Source: Candidatus Aalborgicola defluviihabitans | GTDB taxonomy: Bacteria; Pseudomonadota; Gammaproteobacteria; Burkholderiales; Burkholderiaceae_C | DNA length: 64,000 bases | Assembly: GCA_016705575.1 (NCBI GenBank) | Contig: JADIXX010000003.1 | Coordinates: forward strand, 966,770-1,030,769 | Direction of reading: 5' to 3' | Part shown: in pieces, positions 18,200-28,551 of the stretch | How positions within the stretch are numbered: position 1 is the first letter of the stretch | Layout: each line of letters begins with the position of its first letter | Notes under the pieces: generated by a model | The model's database searches: none | What the model was told of the DNA's origin: nothing | The model's input: the letters and a program-made list of their open reading frames with translations, nothing else | Position numbers and translations under genes: made by a program

Positions 18200-21100
18200 T
18201 AATTGATTTGCAGGGTGCTCAAACAGTATATTTTTTACGCGATATCAGCCGATCTGCGCTGGAGCTGTCGCAAGCAATTGTTCGCAATCAGGGTGATCAT
18301 GAAGTTCACATCGCGTTGAACGGTTCATTTCAGGACACGATCGAGCCAATAAGAGCGGCCTTCTCAGGCTTGATTGAGCAAAAAAATATTCATATATGGA
18401 CTGCTCCGGGACCGGTTCGTGAATGTGACCCACGGAATACGCTCAGAAGAGAAGTCGCGGAGCTCATCCGGGAGGCATATTTGGCTTCCCTGAAGCCTGA
18501 TATTATTTATCTTTCAAGTCTTTTTGATGGCTTCGTTGACGAAGCTGTCACGAGTATTGGCGAGCACACGATTGGAATTCCTACGATAGTGATGCTCGAC
18601 GACCTGATTCCTTTACTGAATCGAGAAGCCTATTTGCTACCGAACCCTTCCTTTGAGCAGCACTATTTGAGAAAAGTAAGTCATCTCCAGAGAGTTGATG
18701 CTTATCTTATTAGCTTAGCGCCTACCGAAGTTCAAGGCACTGTAGCATTGGACTTGGAGCATTCTGTGGTAACAAACCCCTCAGAGGCCTGTTCGCAAAT
18801 TTTTCAAAAAATCAAGGTGGAGAGAGTCAACGAGTTAACTGTTCGACAGCAGTTTGGGTTGACTAAGCCTTTTGCGATGTACTTCGGAGGTTATGAAATC
18901 CTGAAGAACCTTTCTAGTCTTATTCATGCATATGCTCGTCTACCGATAGTAATTCGATCAGATCACCAGCTCGCCATAGTCGGACAGCTGTCAGCTGATC
19001 ATCGCGATAAGTTGCGGACATTGGCAGGTGAATGCGATTTACATAAAGCTGACGTTATTTTCACAGGTTATGTCACCGACCACGACTTAGTCACGCTATA
19101 CAACTTAGCTAAGCTAGTTATTCTCCCGTCACTACATGAAATTTTTGACCTTCCCGTGCTGGAGATCACGCAGTCAGGGAAACCAGTAATCGTCACTAGT
19201 ACATCAAGCTTGCCAGAGGCAGTTGCTGTAAGCGAAGCAATATTCGATCCGGTAGATATAACTGCGTTAGAAAATAAAATCAGGCGAGCGATTGAGGAAC
19301 AGGCCGCCGAAATTTGTTTTGTGCAACACGATCAGGAAGAAGCGAAAGAATTGGTCTGGAATAAAAACGCAACCGTTGCAATCTCTTTGTTTGAAAATAT
19401 TCAAAAGAATAGAAGAGTGCACGAAAGAGGCTGCGTCAGGCGTTTGAAACTTGCAGTCGTCTCTCCGTTGCCGCCGGAGCGAACAGGTATCGCTCGATAC
19501 ACCGCCGAACTACTTCCCGCACTTGCTCACTATTACGATATTACTGTAGTTGTTGAACAAAAGGAGGTTGTCGATCCTTGGATCCAAGCAAACTGTGACA
19601 TTCGTGACGTTAATTGGTTCTGTTGCAATCATAATGCCGTAGATCGAATTCTGTATCATTTTGGTAACTCGCATTTTCACGCATATATGGTCGATTTGTT
19701 AAAAATTGCACCTGGCGTAGTTGTATTGCATGATTTTTTCCTAAGTGGATTGCAATTTCATCGCGAAATTCATGGAATGACGCCGCACGCGTGGATTCGT
19801 GAACTGTATTTCGCTCACGGATATAAGGCAGTGAGGGAGCGACTTAATTGTAGCAAGAGTGGCCCACTCATAAGCAATGTCATTATGGAGTACCCAGCTA
19901 ACTTCAGTGTGCTTCAGCAGGCATCAGGGGTAATTGTTCATTCTGAATTTTCACGTGCTCTTGCTTGTCACTGGTACAACAAAGAACTATCGAAGTATTG
20001 GAAAGTTATTCCCCATCTTCGTGATGTTGCGTCAGAACGTATGAGGGAGCAGACACGGGAAAAACTGGGCCTAGTTGCAGAAAGATTCGTAGTTTGTAGT
20101 TTTGGTTTACTTGGTCCGACAAAGCAGAATCATCGACTATTGAAAGCATGGTTGAAATCAAACCTGGCTAAAGATGAGCAATGCATGTTAATTTTCGTTG
20201 GTGAAAACCAAAGTGATAACTATGGTCGGGATCTCATGGATATGATTCGTGAGAGTAATATGCAAGATCGCATACAAATTACGGGCTGGGCCGATGACGA
20301 TATGTTTCAAGAGTATTTGGCGGCAGCGGACGTGGGCGTTCAATTGCGTACGCTTTCGAGGGGTGAAACGTCAGGCACGGTGCTAGACTGCCTGAATAAT
20401 GGATTGCCAACTATCGTCAATGCCAATGGGTCCATCGCTGAAATATCGTCAGATGCGGTTTGGATGCTATCCGATGAATTCGGAGAATCCGAACTTGTTG
20501 AAGCCATGGAGAGATTGTATAAAAATGAGAATTTGCGCGCGGAGCTTAGCGCGCGCGCGCGCCAGTATGTTCGGCAGCACCATTCACCGCGTGCATGCGC
20601 TATTCAGTACCGCAATGCAATAGAGGATATTCATTTAGATGCAGCGAATGGTCTGCAGGGGCTCCTAACCAGCATATCGAAGCGCTCTCAGCAACAGTTT
20701 TGCGATTCTGAATACATCGAGATCGCTGCTGCTATAGCCCAGAATATGCCCGCTATTGTACCGAAACGTCGCCTTTTCCTTGATATGTCTGCAACGTGCC
20801 GGACGGATCTGAAGAGTGGAATTGAACGTGTCGCTCGTTCGGTCGCTGGTTGTTTACTGAACTCGGTGCTGGAGGACTATCGAGTTGAGCCAGTATACCT
20901 TAGTGATATGGGCGGGACGTGGCACTATCGATACGCACGTCGATACACTACTTTGAACCTATTGGGATTTCCCGCGAACGAGGTAACTGAAGGGTTAATC
21001 AACAACTTTGACCATGTCGTAGAGCCCCAAAGTGGCGATGTGTTACTTGGCTTAGACCTATATGGCTTGTCTGTAGTCCAGGCAGAAAGGTCGGGTCTGT

Positions 21101-22002
21101 ATAGACGGTGGCGTGACGCAGGGGTTAGTGTTTATTTCGTTGTGTTTGATCTGTTACCCGTGACAATTCCAGAGGCGTTTCCTCTTGGAGCAGATGTTGA
21201 GCATGACGCATGGCTAAGGGCGGTAACCAAAACAGACGGAGCGATATGTATCTCACGTACCGTTGCCGAAGAATTGGAAGCATGGCTAATAGTGAACGGC
21301 GCTTCGCGACTTCGTCCGTACCATATTGGATGGTTTCACTTAGGGGCTGACGTCGAAAGTTCGCTTCCAAGTATGGGTATGCGGGACGACGCCCCGAATG
21401 TATTGAAGCAACTTGGTTCGCGGCTCACGTTTCTTATGGTCGGAACCGTAGAGCCCCGAAAGAGGTATATGCAGGCCTTGAAAGCCTTCACCCTGCTGTG
21501 GGAAAAGGGTGTTGATGTCAATCTTGTGATCGTGGGTAACGAAGGTTGGAAAGGAGTTCCTGAACACATGAGGCGGACAATTCCTGAGACTGTTGCATGT
21601 ATACAAGAACATGCGGAACTGGGGAATCGATTGCATTGGCTGAAAGACATAAGTGATGAATACCTGAAACAGGTATATGAAAATTCGACCTGCTTAATCG
21701 CGGCATCGGAGGACGAGGGTTTTTGTCTGCCGCTGATCGAAGCTGCGCTGCATAATATTTGTATACTTGCTCGTGACATTCCAATATTTCGAGAAGTTGC
21801 AGGTGTGCACGCCCATTATTTTTCCGGAATGACACCAGAATCATTGGCAGATGGTGTGGAGGAATGGCAGAAGCTGAAGAAGGCGGGGCTAACACCACAG
21901 TCGGATATGTTCCATTGGTTTACCTGGAAACAAAGTACCGAAAAATTGCTCCAAGTGGTGCTTGCTGGTAATTGGCATAGCCAGTGGATGCCACGGGCAT
22001 AA
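18190..22002 (+). CDS. Giant three-module GT-B glycosyltransferase
   Basis: 1270 residues with three consecutive GT4-like modules. Module 1 (about 1-405) ends with LPSLHEIFDLPVLEITQSGKP (E-x7-E). Module 2 (about 415-815) begins LKLAVVSPLPPERTGIARYT, the usual start of such transferases, and has RGETSGTVLDCLNNGLP where the second acidic residue is Asp. Module 3 (about 858-1265) begins RRLFLDMSATCRTDLKSGIERV and has VGTVEPRKRY and EDEGFCLPLIEAALHN (E-x7-E). All three donor sites look usable, so one chain may add three sugars in order, or polymerise a repeat unit. The region is clearly more AT-rich than the flanks. A run of alternating G and C lies in the coding sequence near 20540-20565. Confidence 0.88.
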   Translation: MRIVIDLQGAQTVYFLRDISRSALELSQAIVRNQGDHEVHIALNGSFQDTIEPIRAAFSGLIEQKNIHIWTAPGPVRECDPRNTLRREVAELIREAYLASLKPDIIYLSSLFDGFVDEAVTSIGEHTIGIPTIVMLDDLIPLLNREAYLLPNPSFEQHYLRKVSHLQRVDAYLISLAPTEVQGTVALDLEHSVVTNPSEACSQIFQKIKVERVNELTVRQQFGLTKPFAMYFGGYEILKNLSSLIHAYARLPIVIRSDHQLAIVGQLSADHRDKLRTLAGECDLHKADVIFTGYVTDHDLVTLYNLAKLVILPSLHEIFDLPVLEITQSGKPVIVTSTSSLPEAVAVSEAIFDPVDITALENKIRRAIEEQAAEICFVQHDQEEAKELVWNKNATVAISLFENIQKNRRVHERGCVRRLKLAVVSPLPPERTGIARYTAELLPALAHYYDITVVVEQKEVVDPWIQANCDIRDVNWFCCNHNAVDRILYHFGNSHFHAYMVDLLKIAPGVVVLHDFFLSGLQFHREIHGMTPHAWIRELYFAHGYKAVRERLNCSKSGPLISNVIMEYPANFSVLQQASGVIVHSEFSRALACHWYNKELSKYWKVIPHLRDVASERMREQTREKLGLVAERFVVCSFGLLGPTKQNHRLLKAWLKSNLAKDEQCMLIFVGENQSDNYGRDLMDMIRESNMQDRIQITGWADDDMFQEYLAAADVGVQLRTLSRGETSGTVLDCLNNGLPTIVNANGSIAEISSDAVWMLSDEFGESELVEAMERLYKNENLRAELSARARQYVRQHHSPRACAIQYRNAIEDIHLDAANGLQGLLTSISKRSQQQFCDSEYIEIAAAIAQNMPAIVPKRRLFLDMSATCRTDLKSGIERVARSVAGCLLNSVLEDYRVEPVYLSDMGGTWHYRYARRYTTLNLLGFPANEVTEGLINNFDHVVEPQSGDVLLGLDLYGLSVVQAERSGLYRRWRDAGVSVYFVVFDLLPVTIPEAFPLGADVEHDAWLRAVTKTDGAICISRTVAEELEAWLIVNGASRLRPYHIGWFHLGADVESSLPSMGMRDDAPNVLKQLGSRLTFLMVGTVEPRKRYMQALKAFTLLWEKGVDVNLVIVGNEGWKGVPEHMRRTIPETVACIQEHAELGNRLHWLKDISDEYLKQVYENSTCLIAASEDEGFCLPLIEAALHNICILARDIPIFREVAGVHAHYFSGMTPESLADGVEEWQKLKKAGLTPQSDMFHWFTWKQSTEKLLQVVLAGNWHSQWMPRA

Positions 22003-22432
22003 ACTTCAATGAGAAAGCCTTATGCCGTATTTTCGAATTCAGGTGCGCAAATCGTCCATAGTAGGACTTCATAAGTACTTTTTGCAAAATGGTACTTGAC
22101 CGCCGTAAGAAGCTCACACTCGAAAACCCCGCAGCGCTATAAGGCGCACAGCATGAAACAAGCGACCCTCGATCCTGACCACAGTGCAATTTTCACGCAG
22201 CTTGAACTGTTCGATCTTTGAGTAGTGCGGGGTAAACAGTTGGAACTCTGGTATTGAAGTGCGTCAAAGCACAGGGCAAGTTCCTTTCAAATCCGGGGAC
22301 CCCTAGTCAGCCCTGAAAACTATACGTATTCAGGATGTACCCGAATGAAATCTCAGATTATGCGGCCGCGCTACTCGACTTAACGGTGAATTATTCAAAC
22401 CACCCGAAAAAACGAATAAATGGAGAATTTAT
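22003..22432 (+). other. 430-bp stretch without a convincing gene
   Basis: There is no long frame with plausible coding character on either strand. A short reading frame beginning MKQATLDP at 22153 recalls the opening of IS5-type transposases but stops after 23 codons. A weak hairpin lies at about 22311-22331. The ribosome-binding site of the next gene (GGAGAA) ends about 5 nt before its ATG at 22433. The stretch may be worn mobile-element sequence, but nothing proves it. Confidence 0.4.
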
Positions 22433-23134
22433 ATGATTTACACAAAATCACTTGCTGACTATTGCGAATTGGGGTTTAACCAAGTAGATGGATGGTGCTC
22501 AAATGAGGTATTCAAAACAATCGATCTACTTAATAATCTGGAGATAAATAAAACCGGTGGATGTTTGGAGATTGGTGTTCACCATGGCAAACTATATATT
22601 CTTCTAAATAGTGTGATCGATTCGAAATTCTCTAGTTACGCCGTTGACATTTTTAGCAATCAAGATCTGAACATCGACGGATCTGGCAATGGTTCATTAG
22701 AAATTTTCAAGAAAAATCTTATGTTATTTGATATACATAAAGGTGCAAATACTGTAATTATAGCAGGAGATTCGACTGATGATGGACTTATGCTGAGGAA
22801 GAGGATCGGCGTAGGTTCGATGAGATTTATATCAATTGATGGTGGTCATACAGCTGAACATACCATAAATGATCTCAAGATTTCTAGTGAGCTCATTTCA
22901 AATGAAGGTGTAGTTATATTAGATGACATACTCAATCATCATTGGCTTGGAGTAATAGAGGGAGTGGTTAAATTTCTAGATTCTAAGCCAACGCTTATCC
23001 CGTTTGCGATAGGTCACAATAAGTTGTATCTTTCAAAACTTAGTTTTAACCATCGCTATCAAAGTTTGTTTGAAAATTCTAAACTGGCAACGAAAGTTGT
23101 AAATTTTTTCGGCCATCAACTAGTGGCTCTTTAA
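22433..23134 (+). CDS. Class I SAM-dependent methyltransferase (Methyltransf_24 type)
   Basis: 233 residues, preceded by a good ribosome-binding site. GGCLEIGVHHGKLYILL is motif I; SSYAVDIF and FISIDGGHTAEHTINDL are typical of the Methyltransf_24/cephalosporin-hydroxylase-like group, followed by GVVILDDILNHHWLGV. It probably methylates a sugar or peptide precursor of the surface glycan. The gene is very AT-rich and stands alone between an empty stretch and an insertion-sequence relic, so recent transfer is likely. Confidence 0.75.
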   Translation: MIYTKSLADYCELGFNQVDGWCSNEVFKTIDLLNNLEINKTGGCLEIGVHHGKLYILLNSVIDSKFSSYAVDIFSNQDLNIDGSGNGSLEIFKKNLMLFDIHKGANTVIIAGDSTDDGLMLRKRIGVGSMRFISIDGGHTAEHTINDLKISSELISNEGVVILDDILNHHWLGVIEGVVKFLDSKPTLIPFAIGHNKLYLSKLSFNHRYQSLFENSKLATKVVNFFGHQLVAL

Positions 23135-23264
23135 ATAGGGGTAGCATAAATTTGAACAATTTTTTTGCATAGAAGCCCTGGCCATAAACTCGGATCGGGT
23201 TCGGCTGGGTATGAAGGGTTCGTCGATATTCAAGAAGTCAGCACACAGCATCCGATGAGCTCAT

Positions 23265-24375
23265 GCGACCGAATCCGTAGTTGGGTCGCCACCGGTTTCC
23301 TAGACTGACCTGAGCCTCAGCAGATATTGCTTCTCGTACTCTACAGGAGGCAGGTTATTTGCATGGGCGTACCTGCAATTGGGGTTGTAAAGTATTTCGA
23401 TGTAATCAAACGTCCTGGTGTGCCTCCTCTCGGGTTGGATGAATCTTTCGTCTAATGTGCTCACACCTGAGTTACTGGAGGAAGCTCTCTGACAGAGCGT
23501 TGTCATGGCAGTTCCGTCGGCGGCGCGTGTTGCCTAGCAGGTTGTTGGCCTTCAGGAAGTCCTGCCAGTCATAGCTAGTGAATTGGCTGCCCTGTTCTGA
23601 ATGCACCATAACTTTTGTTTTGTGTTTGCGCCGCCATACCGCCATCAACAAAGCGTTGAGCGCCAAGTCGCTTGTCATGCTTTCACATATTGGCCAGCCA
23701 ATGACCTGGTGGGAGAACAAGGCGATGACTACGGACAGGAACAACCGGGAACAAACAGCCCTTGTCGGTGCGCAGGGAGGTGGTATCGGTAACCCATAAC
23801 TTGTTGGGTTCCAGGACATCGAACTGGCGTTGCAGATGGTTGGACGAAACATCTTGAGGCTTGCCAGCGCGTACTCCTCAGCGGGGGCCATAACCTGTTT
23901 TGGGGCATAGCCCCTCGGGCTTCATCAAGCGCGCCACACGGTGCTTGCCGCAGGACTCACCCGGGTCACAGTTGATCGTGCGGTAGCCCCACACGGCGCC
24001 ACTCTTCCGCCAAGATTGCTTGTTCACGCCTAGAATGTGCTGGTCGTCCCTTGCGCGCTCTGATATCGGCGCCTGCTGCCAGGCTAAAAGCCACTGGGAT
24101 GGAACTGCAAAACTTTGCACTTGCGCCGCACCGGTCACATCGCGCTCCACAGTTACATGCTTGAACTCGGCCTTGAGCCGGCGCAGTTCATCTGACTGGG
24201 TATCTTGTGCGGCCCGAGCCTCGGGGGCCTTGCTGTAGCGCTTGATTTACGAATACAGGCTGTGTTGACTGACACCAAGTCTGGCGGCAACTTCTGCTAT
24301 CCGGTGGCCATGGTCAGTTACCTGTTTTTCAGCTTCAATCTTGAATTCTTCGGGGAATTTTGTCTACTTATTCAT
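23265..24375 (-). pseudogene. Broken IS3-family transposase OrfA/OrfB
   Basis: OrfA reads FKIEAEKQVTDHGHRIAEVA, then ARLGVSQHSLYS, IKRYSKAPEARAAQDTQSDE and LRRLKAE, an IS3-type helix-turn-helix and leucine-zipper protein, but it has in-frame stops at 24364-24366 (codon 4) and 24247-24249 (where the Trp of LYSWIKRY should be). OrfB follows in other frames: QAPISERARDDQHILGV and CGKHRVARLMKPEGL, then the catalytic core with HSEQGSQFTSYDWQDFL and NCHDNALSESF, then TFDYIEILYNPNCRYAHANN and a last stop before TGGDPT. The DDE residues in the part seen are present, but the protein cannot be made in one piece. Confidence 0.85.
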
Positions 24376-24451
24376 GTAAACCTCCTCTATCTCTTGAAAT
24401 TGAGGTCATCAGGTTTCTACAAAATCCCGGGTGATTGACCGGGGCGATTCA
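23265..24451 (-). mobile_element. IS3-family insertion sequence relic 1
   Basis: The minus strand carries the remains of an IS3-family element in order. Left end: GGGGCGATTCA at 24441-24451 on the plus strand, i.e. a TGAATCGCCCC-type terminal sequence. Then orfA from 24375, and orfB pieces to about 23265. The right end is unclear and may reach about 23150. The reading frames are broken by nonsense codons and shifts, so the element cannot move by itself. It lies 79 bp before the start of the M6 protease gene and may contribute its upstream region. Confidence 0.85.
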
Positions 24452-24529
24452 GGAAATGGCAAATGCTTGCAGAATTCAGGGAGAAAGAGTACTCTTGCGA
24501 TTTGCAAAAATGGCGTAAGGATCTTAAAA

Positions 24530-27247
24530 ATGATTTCGAAAAGAAAAAATTTGATCGAGACCCGCTGCGGGTGGGGGCGGGAGTTCGCAGGCGGTGTTGC
24601 TCGTATTGCCTCATACACAGCCGGTTTGGCATGTTTTTTTGCCACTTCTATAGCGCAAGCTGGACCTGCCAGTCCGTATCCGGTTCAAATTCAACAACCG
24701 AATGGAGTAACCTTCCAAGCGTACGCACGTGGTGACGAGTTCCAGAATTGGACGGAGACCGCAGCAGGCTATACAGTGGTCAAAAATCCGACCACTGGCG
24801 CTTACGAATATGCGGTTGGTGATGCTCTGGGTAATCCGGTTCCTTCAGGCGTGGAAGTGGTTTCAGACGGCGCCGCGGTCAACGTACCGCAATCGCAATG
24901 GCCACCAAAGCACTTACGCCCGCCAAGGAATGATGCGCTGGAACAATACCAAGCTGATTTCTTAAACAGTATCCGAGCAACAAGAGCAAGTGGCGGAGCT
25001 ACATTTTCGTCACCCGTGACCGGTACATGGGCCCCAACTCCAGTGACGGGATCTAAAAAGATACTGATGGTTTTGGTCAATTTCCAGAACGTCAGTTTAC
25101 AACCGGGAGCACTCACATACTGGGGAAATATAGTACATAGCACGTCAGCCCCTTCAGTAGCCAAATATTATCAAGATAATTCGTTTAGCGCTATTTCAGT
25201 TGTGCCGGTCGCTTCTACTCAACCTGGTAGCCCGAATGGTGTTGTATCCGTTTCATTGCCGCAGAATCACCCCAATTGTGGTAGTAGCTGCTCATATTCA
25301 ACTGAGTCTGCCTGGATCAATAGTGCTCTTGCTTTAGCAGCACCCTATGTTAATTTTGCCGGTTTGGATACGAATGCGAATGGAACCATCGAGGTTGACG
25401 AAGCACTAATCTATTTTGTTTTGGCCGGCGGTGAAGCGTCTTCGTCAGGCCCAACCCCGTCCATATGGGCACATGCTTGGGGTGGAGGTGGCGTCACTGT
25501 TGCTGGAAAATCTGTTAACCACTGGGCGCTCAATGGTGAGATGTATAGCAGCTCGAATCGTATGACGATGGGTGTGGTAACCCATGAGATGGGTCACGCA
25601 ATGGGTGGCCTTCCGGATTTGTATGACATTGCTGGAAAAAACGGCGGTTTGGGAATTTTCAGCCTGATGGCAAGTGGATCTTGGGGGGGGAAGAGTGGCG
25701 AAATCGGTGGGTCCACACCCGTGGGGTTGGATGGTTGGAGTCGTCAATACTTGGGTTGGTCTACCCCCCAGACGCCGGGCAATGGCGCTGTCGTTTCCTT
25801 TTCGAGTCCCTTGTCTAGCCCAAGCGCATCGGTAATGCTTATGAACAGCGGTGTTAGTACGAGTGAGTATTGGCTAGTTGAAAATCGTCCGCCCGTTGGC
25901 TGGGATGCTGGAATGGCTGCCGTTTTTGGCACGTGGTCCGGTGGGTTGTTGGTTCAGCATATTGATACAAATATTGGCTCAAAATCTGCCAACAGTTTTA
26001 ATAAATATGTAGCGGGTAGTCACCAAGGGAATATGGCGGTAGAAGCCTCAAACGCGAATTGCACTTTAGTGACGCCCCCGGGCTCATGGGGTGGTTGTCT
26101 ATCGCTCATGTACTATGCAGGAAACAATACGACTTTTAATGCTGCATCAGTGCCGAGTTCCAAATATTACAATGGAGCTCTGAGTAGTTTGGGTATGACC
26201 AATGTGTCTGCCGCATCCAGCACGATGACTGCTACGATGCAGACAACGCTACCCTCGACGTTTACTCTTTCTGTTAGTCGTAGTGGTGCGGGAACTGTTA
26301 CTTCCAGTCCTGGTGGAATCAATTGTGGGGCTGCATGCAGCGCAAGTTTCACTTCGGGCGCATCGGTTACGCTGACCGCGACACCAGATTCCACGACAAT
26401 ATTTACAGGCTGGGGCGGCGCTTGCAGTGGCACGGCGACTACTTGTAACCTGACGATGAGTGCCGCCCGCAGTGTGGTGGCCAATTTTACAGCTACCTGT
26501 ACTTCCACGGTTGATACGGATGGTGATGGTATTCCCGATTGTGTCGAGATCAGTTTGGGTACAAACCCAAATGTTAAAGATAACGATGTTTTTACCAATT
26601 CGTTGCTTTTTGTAATGCAGCAATACCGTGACTTCTTGATGCGCGAAGGCGATTCTGCTGGAATAACAGGTTGGAATAATGCCCTCAGTAGTGGAGCAGT
26701 AACACGCGCGCAAGTTGTTGATAGCTTTTTCAATTCGACTGAATTTCAATCGAACTTGGCACCAATTGTCCGATTGTATTTTGCATATTTTTTGCGTATT
26801 CCAGATTATGGCGGATTGAAATATTGGTTAATGAGTGCAAGGGCTGGTTACGGCTTACAATCAATCTCTCAAGACTTTGCAGGATCAGCTGAGTTTACAA
26901 CCCGATATGGCGGCCTTACGAATGACCAATTTATAACATTAATCTATAACAATATATTGTCTAGAGCACCTGAACCAATTGGAAAGGCATATTGGCTAGG
27001 CAAATTAAATGATGGAAGTTTGACTCGAGGTCAAGTCATGATTGGATTCTCTGAGTCCACCGAGTACATAACAAAGATGACTAACTCTGTCAAAGTAACA
27101 ATGGGGTACGTGGCTATGTTACAACGCAGTCCCGACCAGACACATTTTGATGCAGATGTGGCCGCGTTGGATGGAGGTGGCTCATTTCTCAGCTTTGTCG
27201 GCAACATTTTGGGATCAACTGAATACAGTCAGCGGTTTCTGCCGTGA
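24530..27247 (+). CDS. Secreted M6-family metalloprotease with DUF4214 C-terminus
   Basis: About 905 residues. I start at 24530, where TAAGGA stands 8 nt before the ATG. A signal peptide ends near residue 45 (TAGLACFFATSIAQA). The peptidase domain has the zinc motif HEMGHAMGGLPD at 352-363, typical of M6 (immune inhibitor A-like) enzymes, and SLMASGSWG after it. Then come a beta-rich repeat domain (GAGTVTSSPGGINCG, FTGWGGACSG) near 580-655, a calcium-binding thrombospondin-3-like stretch DTDGDGIPDCVE near 661, and a DUF4214 region (about 690-905) with several modules such as FFNSTEF and GSTEYSQRF. It sits between two dead IS3-family elements and ends at a strong terminator. Its substrate is unknown; it may act on surface or extracellular proteins. 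Confidence 0.88.
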   Translation: MISKRKNLIETRCGWGREFAGGVARIASYTAGLACFFATSIAQAGPASPYPVQIQQPNGVTFQAYARGDEFQNWTETAAGYTVVKNPTTGAYEYAVGDALGNPVPSGVEVVSDGAAVNVPQSQWPPKHLRPPRNDALEQYQADFLNSIRATRASGGATFSSPVTGTWAPTPVTGSKKILMVLVNFQNVSLQPGALTYWGNIVHSTSAPSVAKYYQDNSFSAISVVPVASTQPGSPNGVVSVSLPQNHPNCGSSCSYSTESAWINSALALAAPYVNFAGLDTNANGTIEVDEALIYFVLAGGEASSSGPTPSIWAHAWGGGGVTVAGKSVNHWALNGEMYSSSNRMTMGVVTHEMGHAMGGLPDLYDIAGKNGGLGIFSLMASGSWGGKSGEIGGSTPVGLDGWSRQYLGWSTPQTPGNGAVVSFSSPLSSPSASVMLMNSGVSTSEYWLVENRPPVGWDAGMAAVFGTWSGGLLVQHIDTNIGSKSANSFNKYVAGSHQGNMAVEASNANCTLVTPPGSWGGCLSLMYYAGNNTTFNAASVPSSKYYNGALSSLGMTNVSAASSTMTATMQTTLPSTFTLSVSRSGAGTVTSSPGGINCGAACSASFTSGASVTLTATPDSTTIFTGWGGACSGTATTCNLTMSAARSVVANFTATCTSTVDTDGDGIPDCVEISLGTNPNVKDNDVFTNSLLFVMQQYRDFLMREGDSAGITGWNNALSSGAVTRAQVVDSFFNSTEFQSNLAPIVRLYFAYFLRIPDYGGLKYWLMSARAGYGLQSISQDFAGSAEFTTRYGGLTNDQFITLIYNNILSRAPEPIGKAYWLGKLNDGSLTRGQVMIGFSESTEYITKMTNSVKVTMGYVAMLQRSPDQTHFDADVAALDGGGSFLSFVGNILGSTEYSQRFLP

Positions 27248-27254
27248 TTTTGAC

Positions 27255-27290
27255 AGGGCTAGGTTCAACTCGAGTTGAACTAGCCCTTTC
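27255..27290 (+). terminator. Rho-independent terminator after the M6 protease
   Basis: A near-perfect inverted repeat (AGGGCTAG-(G)-TTCAACT facing AGTTGAACTAGCCCT, one bulged G) starts 8 nt after the stop codon and runs into TTTCCTT. The stem is about 15 bp with a minimal loop at CTCGAG. Confidence 0.85.
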
Positions 27291-27594
27291 CTTCAATTGC
27301 TCATAGCGGTTATCCGAAAATTGGCTGCATGGTTTGAGGACTTCTTCTGTCGTTAAATTGCGCTACGGTCAATTCGCCTTATTCAGGAAGTTCTGTAAAT
27401 CATCGTCAATTTGGCGCTTTGAACTTGTTTCCGTTTGAAACATTGCAGGCCATGAAACAAGCAGGATTGAGACACTACTACACTGTCAAAAAAATATGTA
27501 TCGACTAACCCTTTGAGTAAGAAGAACAAGCGGTGTTGTGGGGCACCTTGCTAGACAATGAGTCACTTTGGGTATCGAGGAGTTACCTTGGGTC

Positions 27595-28551
27595 AAGTTT
27601 TATCGGGATCGCCGTCTGGCTGGTTAATTGCCGATAGTAATTTCCGTCAGCTTCGGCAAAGGGAATGTATCCGATAGGCTCAAGTAGCCGGTGATGGTTA
27701 AACCATGGTAACTATTGCAACGTTGGAATCTGTAGTTATCCAATGGGCGTCTACGGCGCATCGCGGTGAATCAATTCAGCCCTGTAAGGGGATTGATTGT
27801 TTCTGCCAATGCGTTGTTGTAACAGTCGCACTTTCTGCGATCTAGGGGTTCAATGCCTTCCTCGGCCAGCAGCTCGTTGTATCAAATGAATGGACATCGC
27901 AACCCACGATCGCAGTGGTTGATGAGTTCGTCACGTTACCGCTGCCGGCCAACCAAGGCGTGCTTCAAGGCGTCCAGAACACAGTCTGTTCACATGGGAC
28001 TGGTTTAATACTAACCCACAATGCGGTGCGTAGACAACAATGATAGCGGCCACAAAATGATAGCTCTGCCAGGTCAATACGTATGTTAATTCTGACACCC
28101 ACGACGGGGCAATCTACTTAATCGTGCAGATTGGCACGACCCCGTAGGTGTTGCGATGCTAGTTGATGAAGTCCTTCAGGACTTGAGTTCGCGGTCGAGT
28201 TTCGCATGGGCGAAAAAAACTCTGACCAGTTTAAAGATTTCATGGGAGCGGCGCCACTACTTGTTCTCTGCTTCCAGGGCTTTCACCTGTCTACATTGGT
28301 CCGTGGTGATTCCGCCGAGGGTACCGGTGTCAACCTCATGCTTGTGAACCCATGTTTTTAGGATCTTCTATACATAGCTGATCTTGGCTGAGATCGATTC
28401 AATGTTCGCCTACAGGAATGGATATCGTCCACGGCGTTCTTGCGCCATGTGAGCGTCGCGTTCACGGACTTTGGGTGAAAATTTGTTTGAGCTTTTGCTT
28501 GTACCCCATCTTCTCAAAGGTTGGAGCCTCCTCAATACCAAGGGCGATTCA
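27595..28551 (-). mobile_element. IS3-family insertion sequence relic 2
   Basis: The minus strand again reads as an IS3-family element, far more worn than relic 1. A terminal AGGGCGATTCA lies at 28541-28551, resembling the end of relic 1. OrfA begins near 28500 as KFSPKVRERDAHMAQERRGR and continues through stops to WVHKHEVDTGTLGGITTDQ, VKALEAENK and HEIFKLVRVFFAHAKLDREL. OrfB fragments further on include AETINPLTGLN-like sequence, WFNHHRLLEPIGYIPFAEAD and NYYRQL. At least eight stops or shifts are present. The stretch from 27291 to 27594 holds no gene that I can support; a short frame MKQAGLRHYY there recalls an IS5-type transposase start, too short to call. Confidence 0.8.

Noticed and set aside
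20536..20566. Run of alternating G and C as a Z-DNA or regulatory element
   Set aside because: It lies in the reading frame of the glycosyltransferase and encodes plausible residues (ELSARARQ); no sign of function.
22153..22224. MKQATLDP frame as an IS5 transposase start
   Set aside because: Only six residues resemble the family and the frame stops after 23 codons; the similar MKQAGLRHYY at 27453 is equally short.
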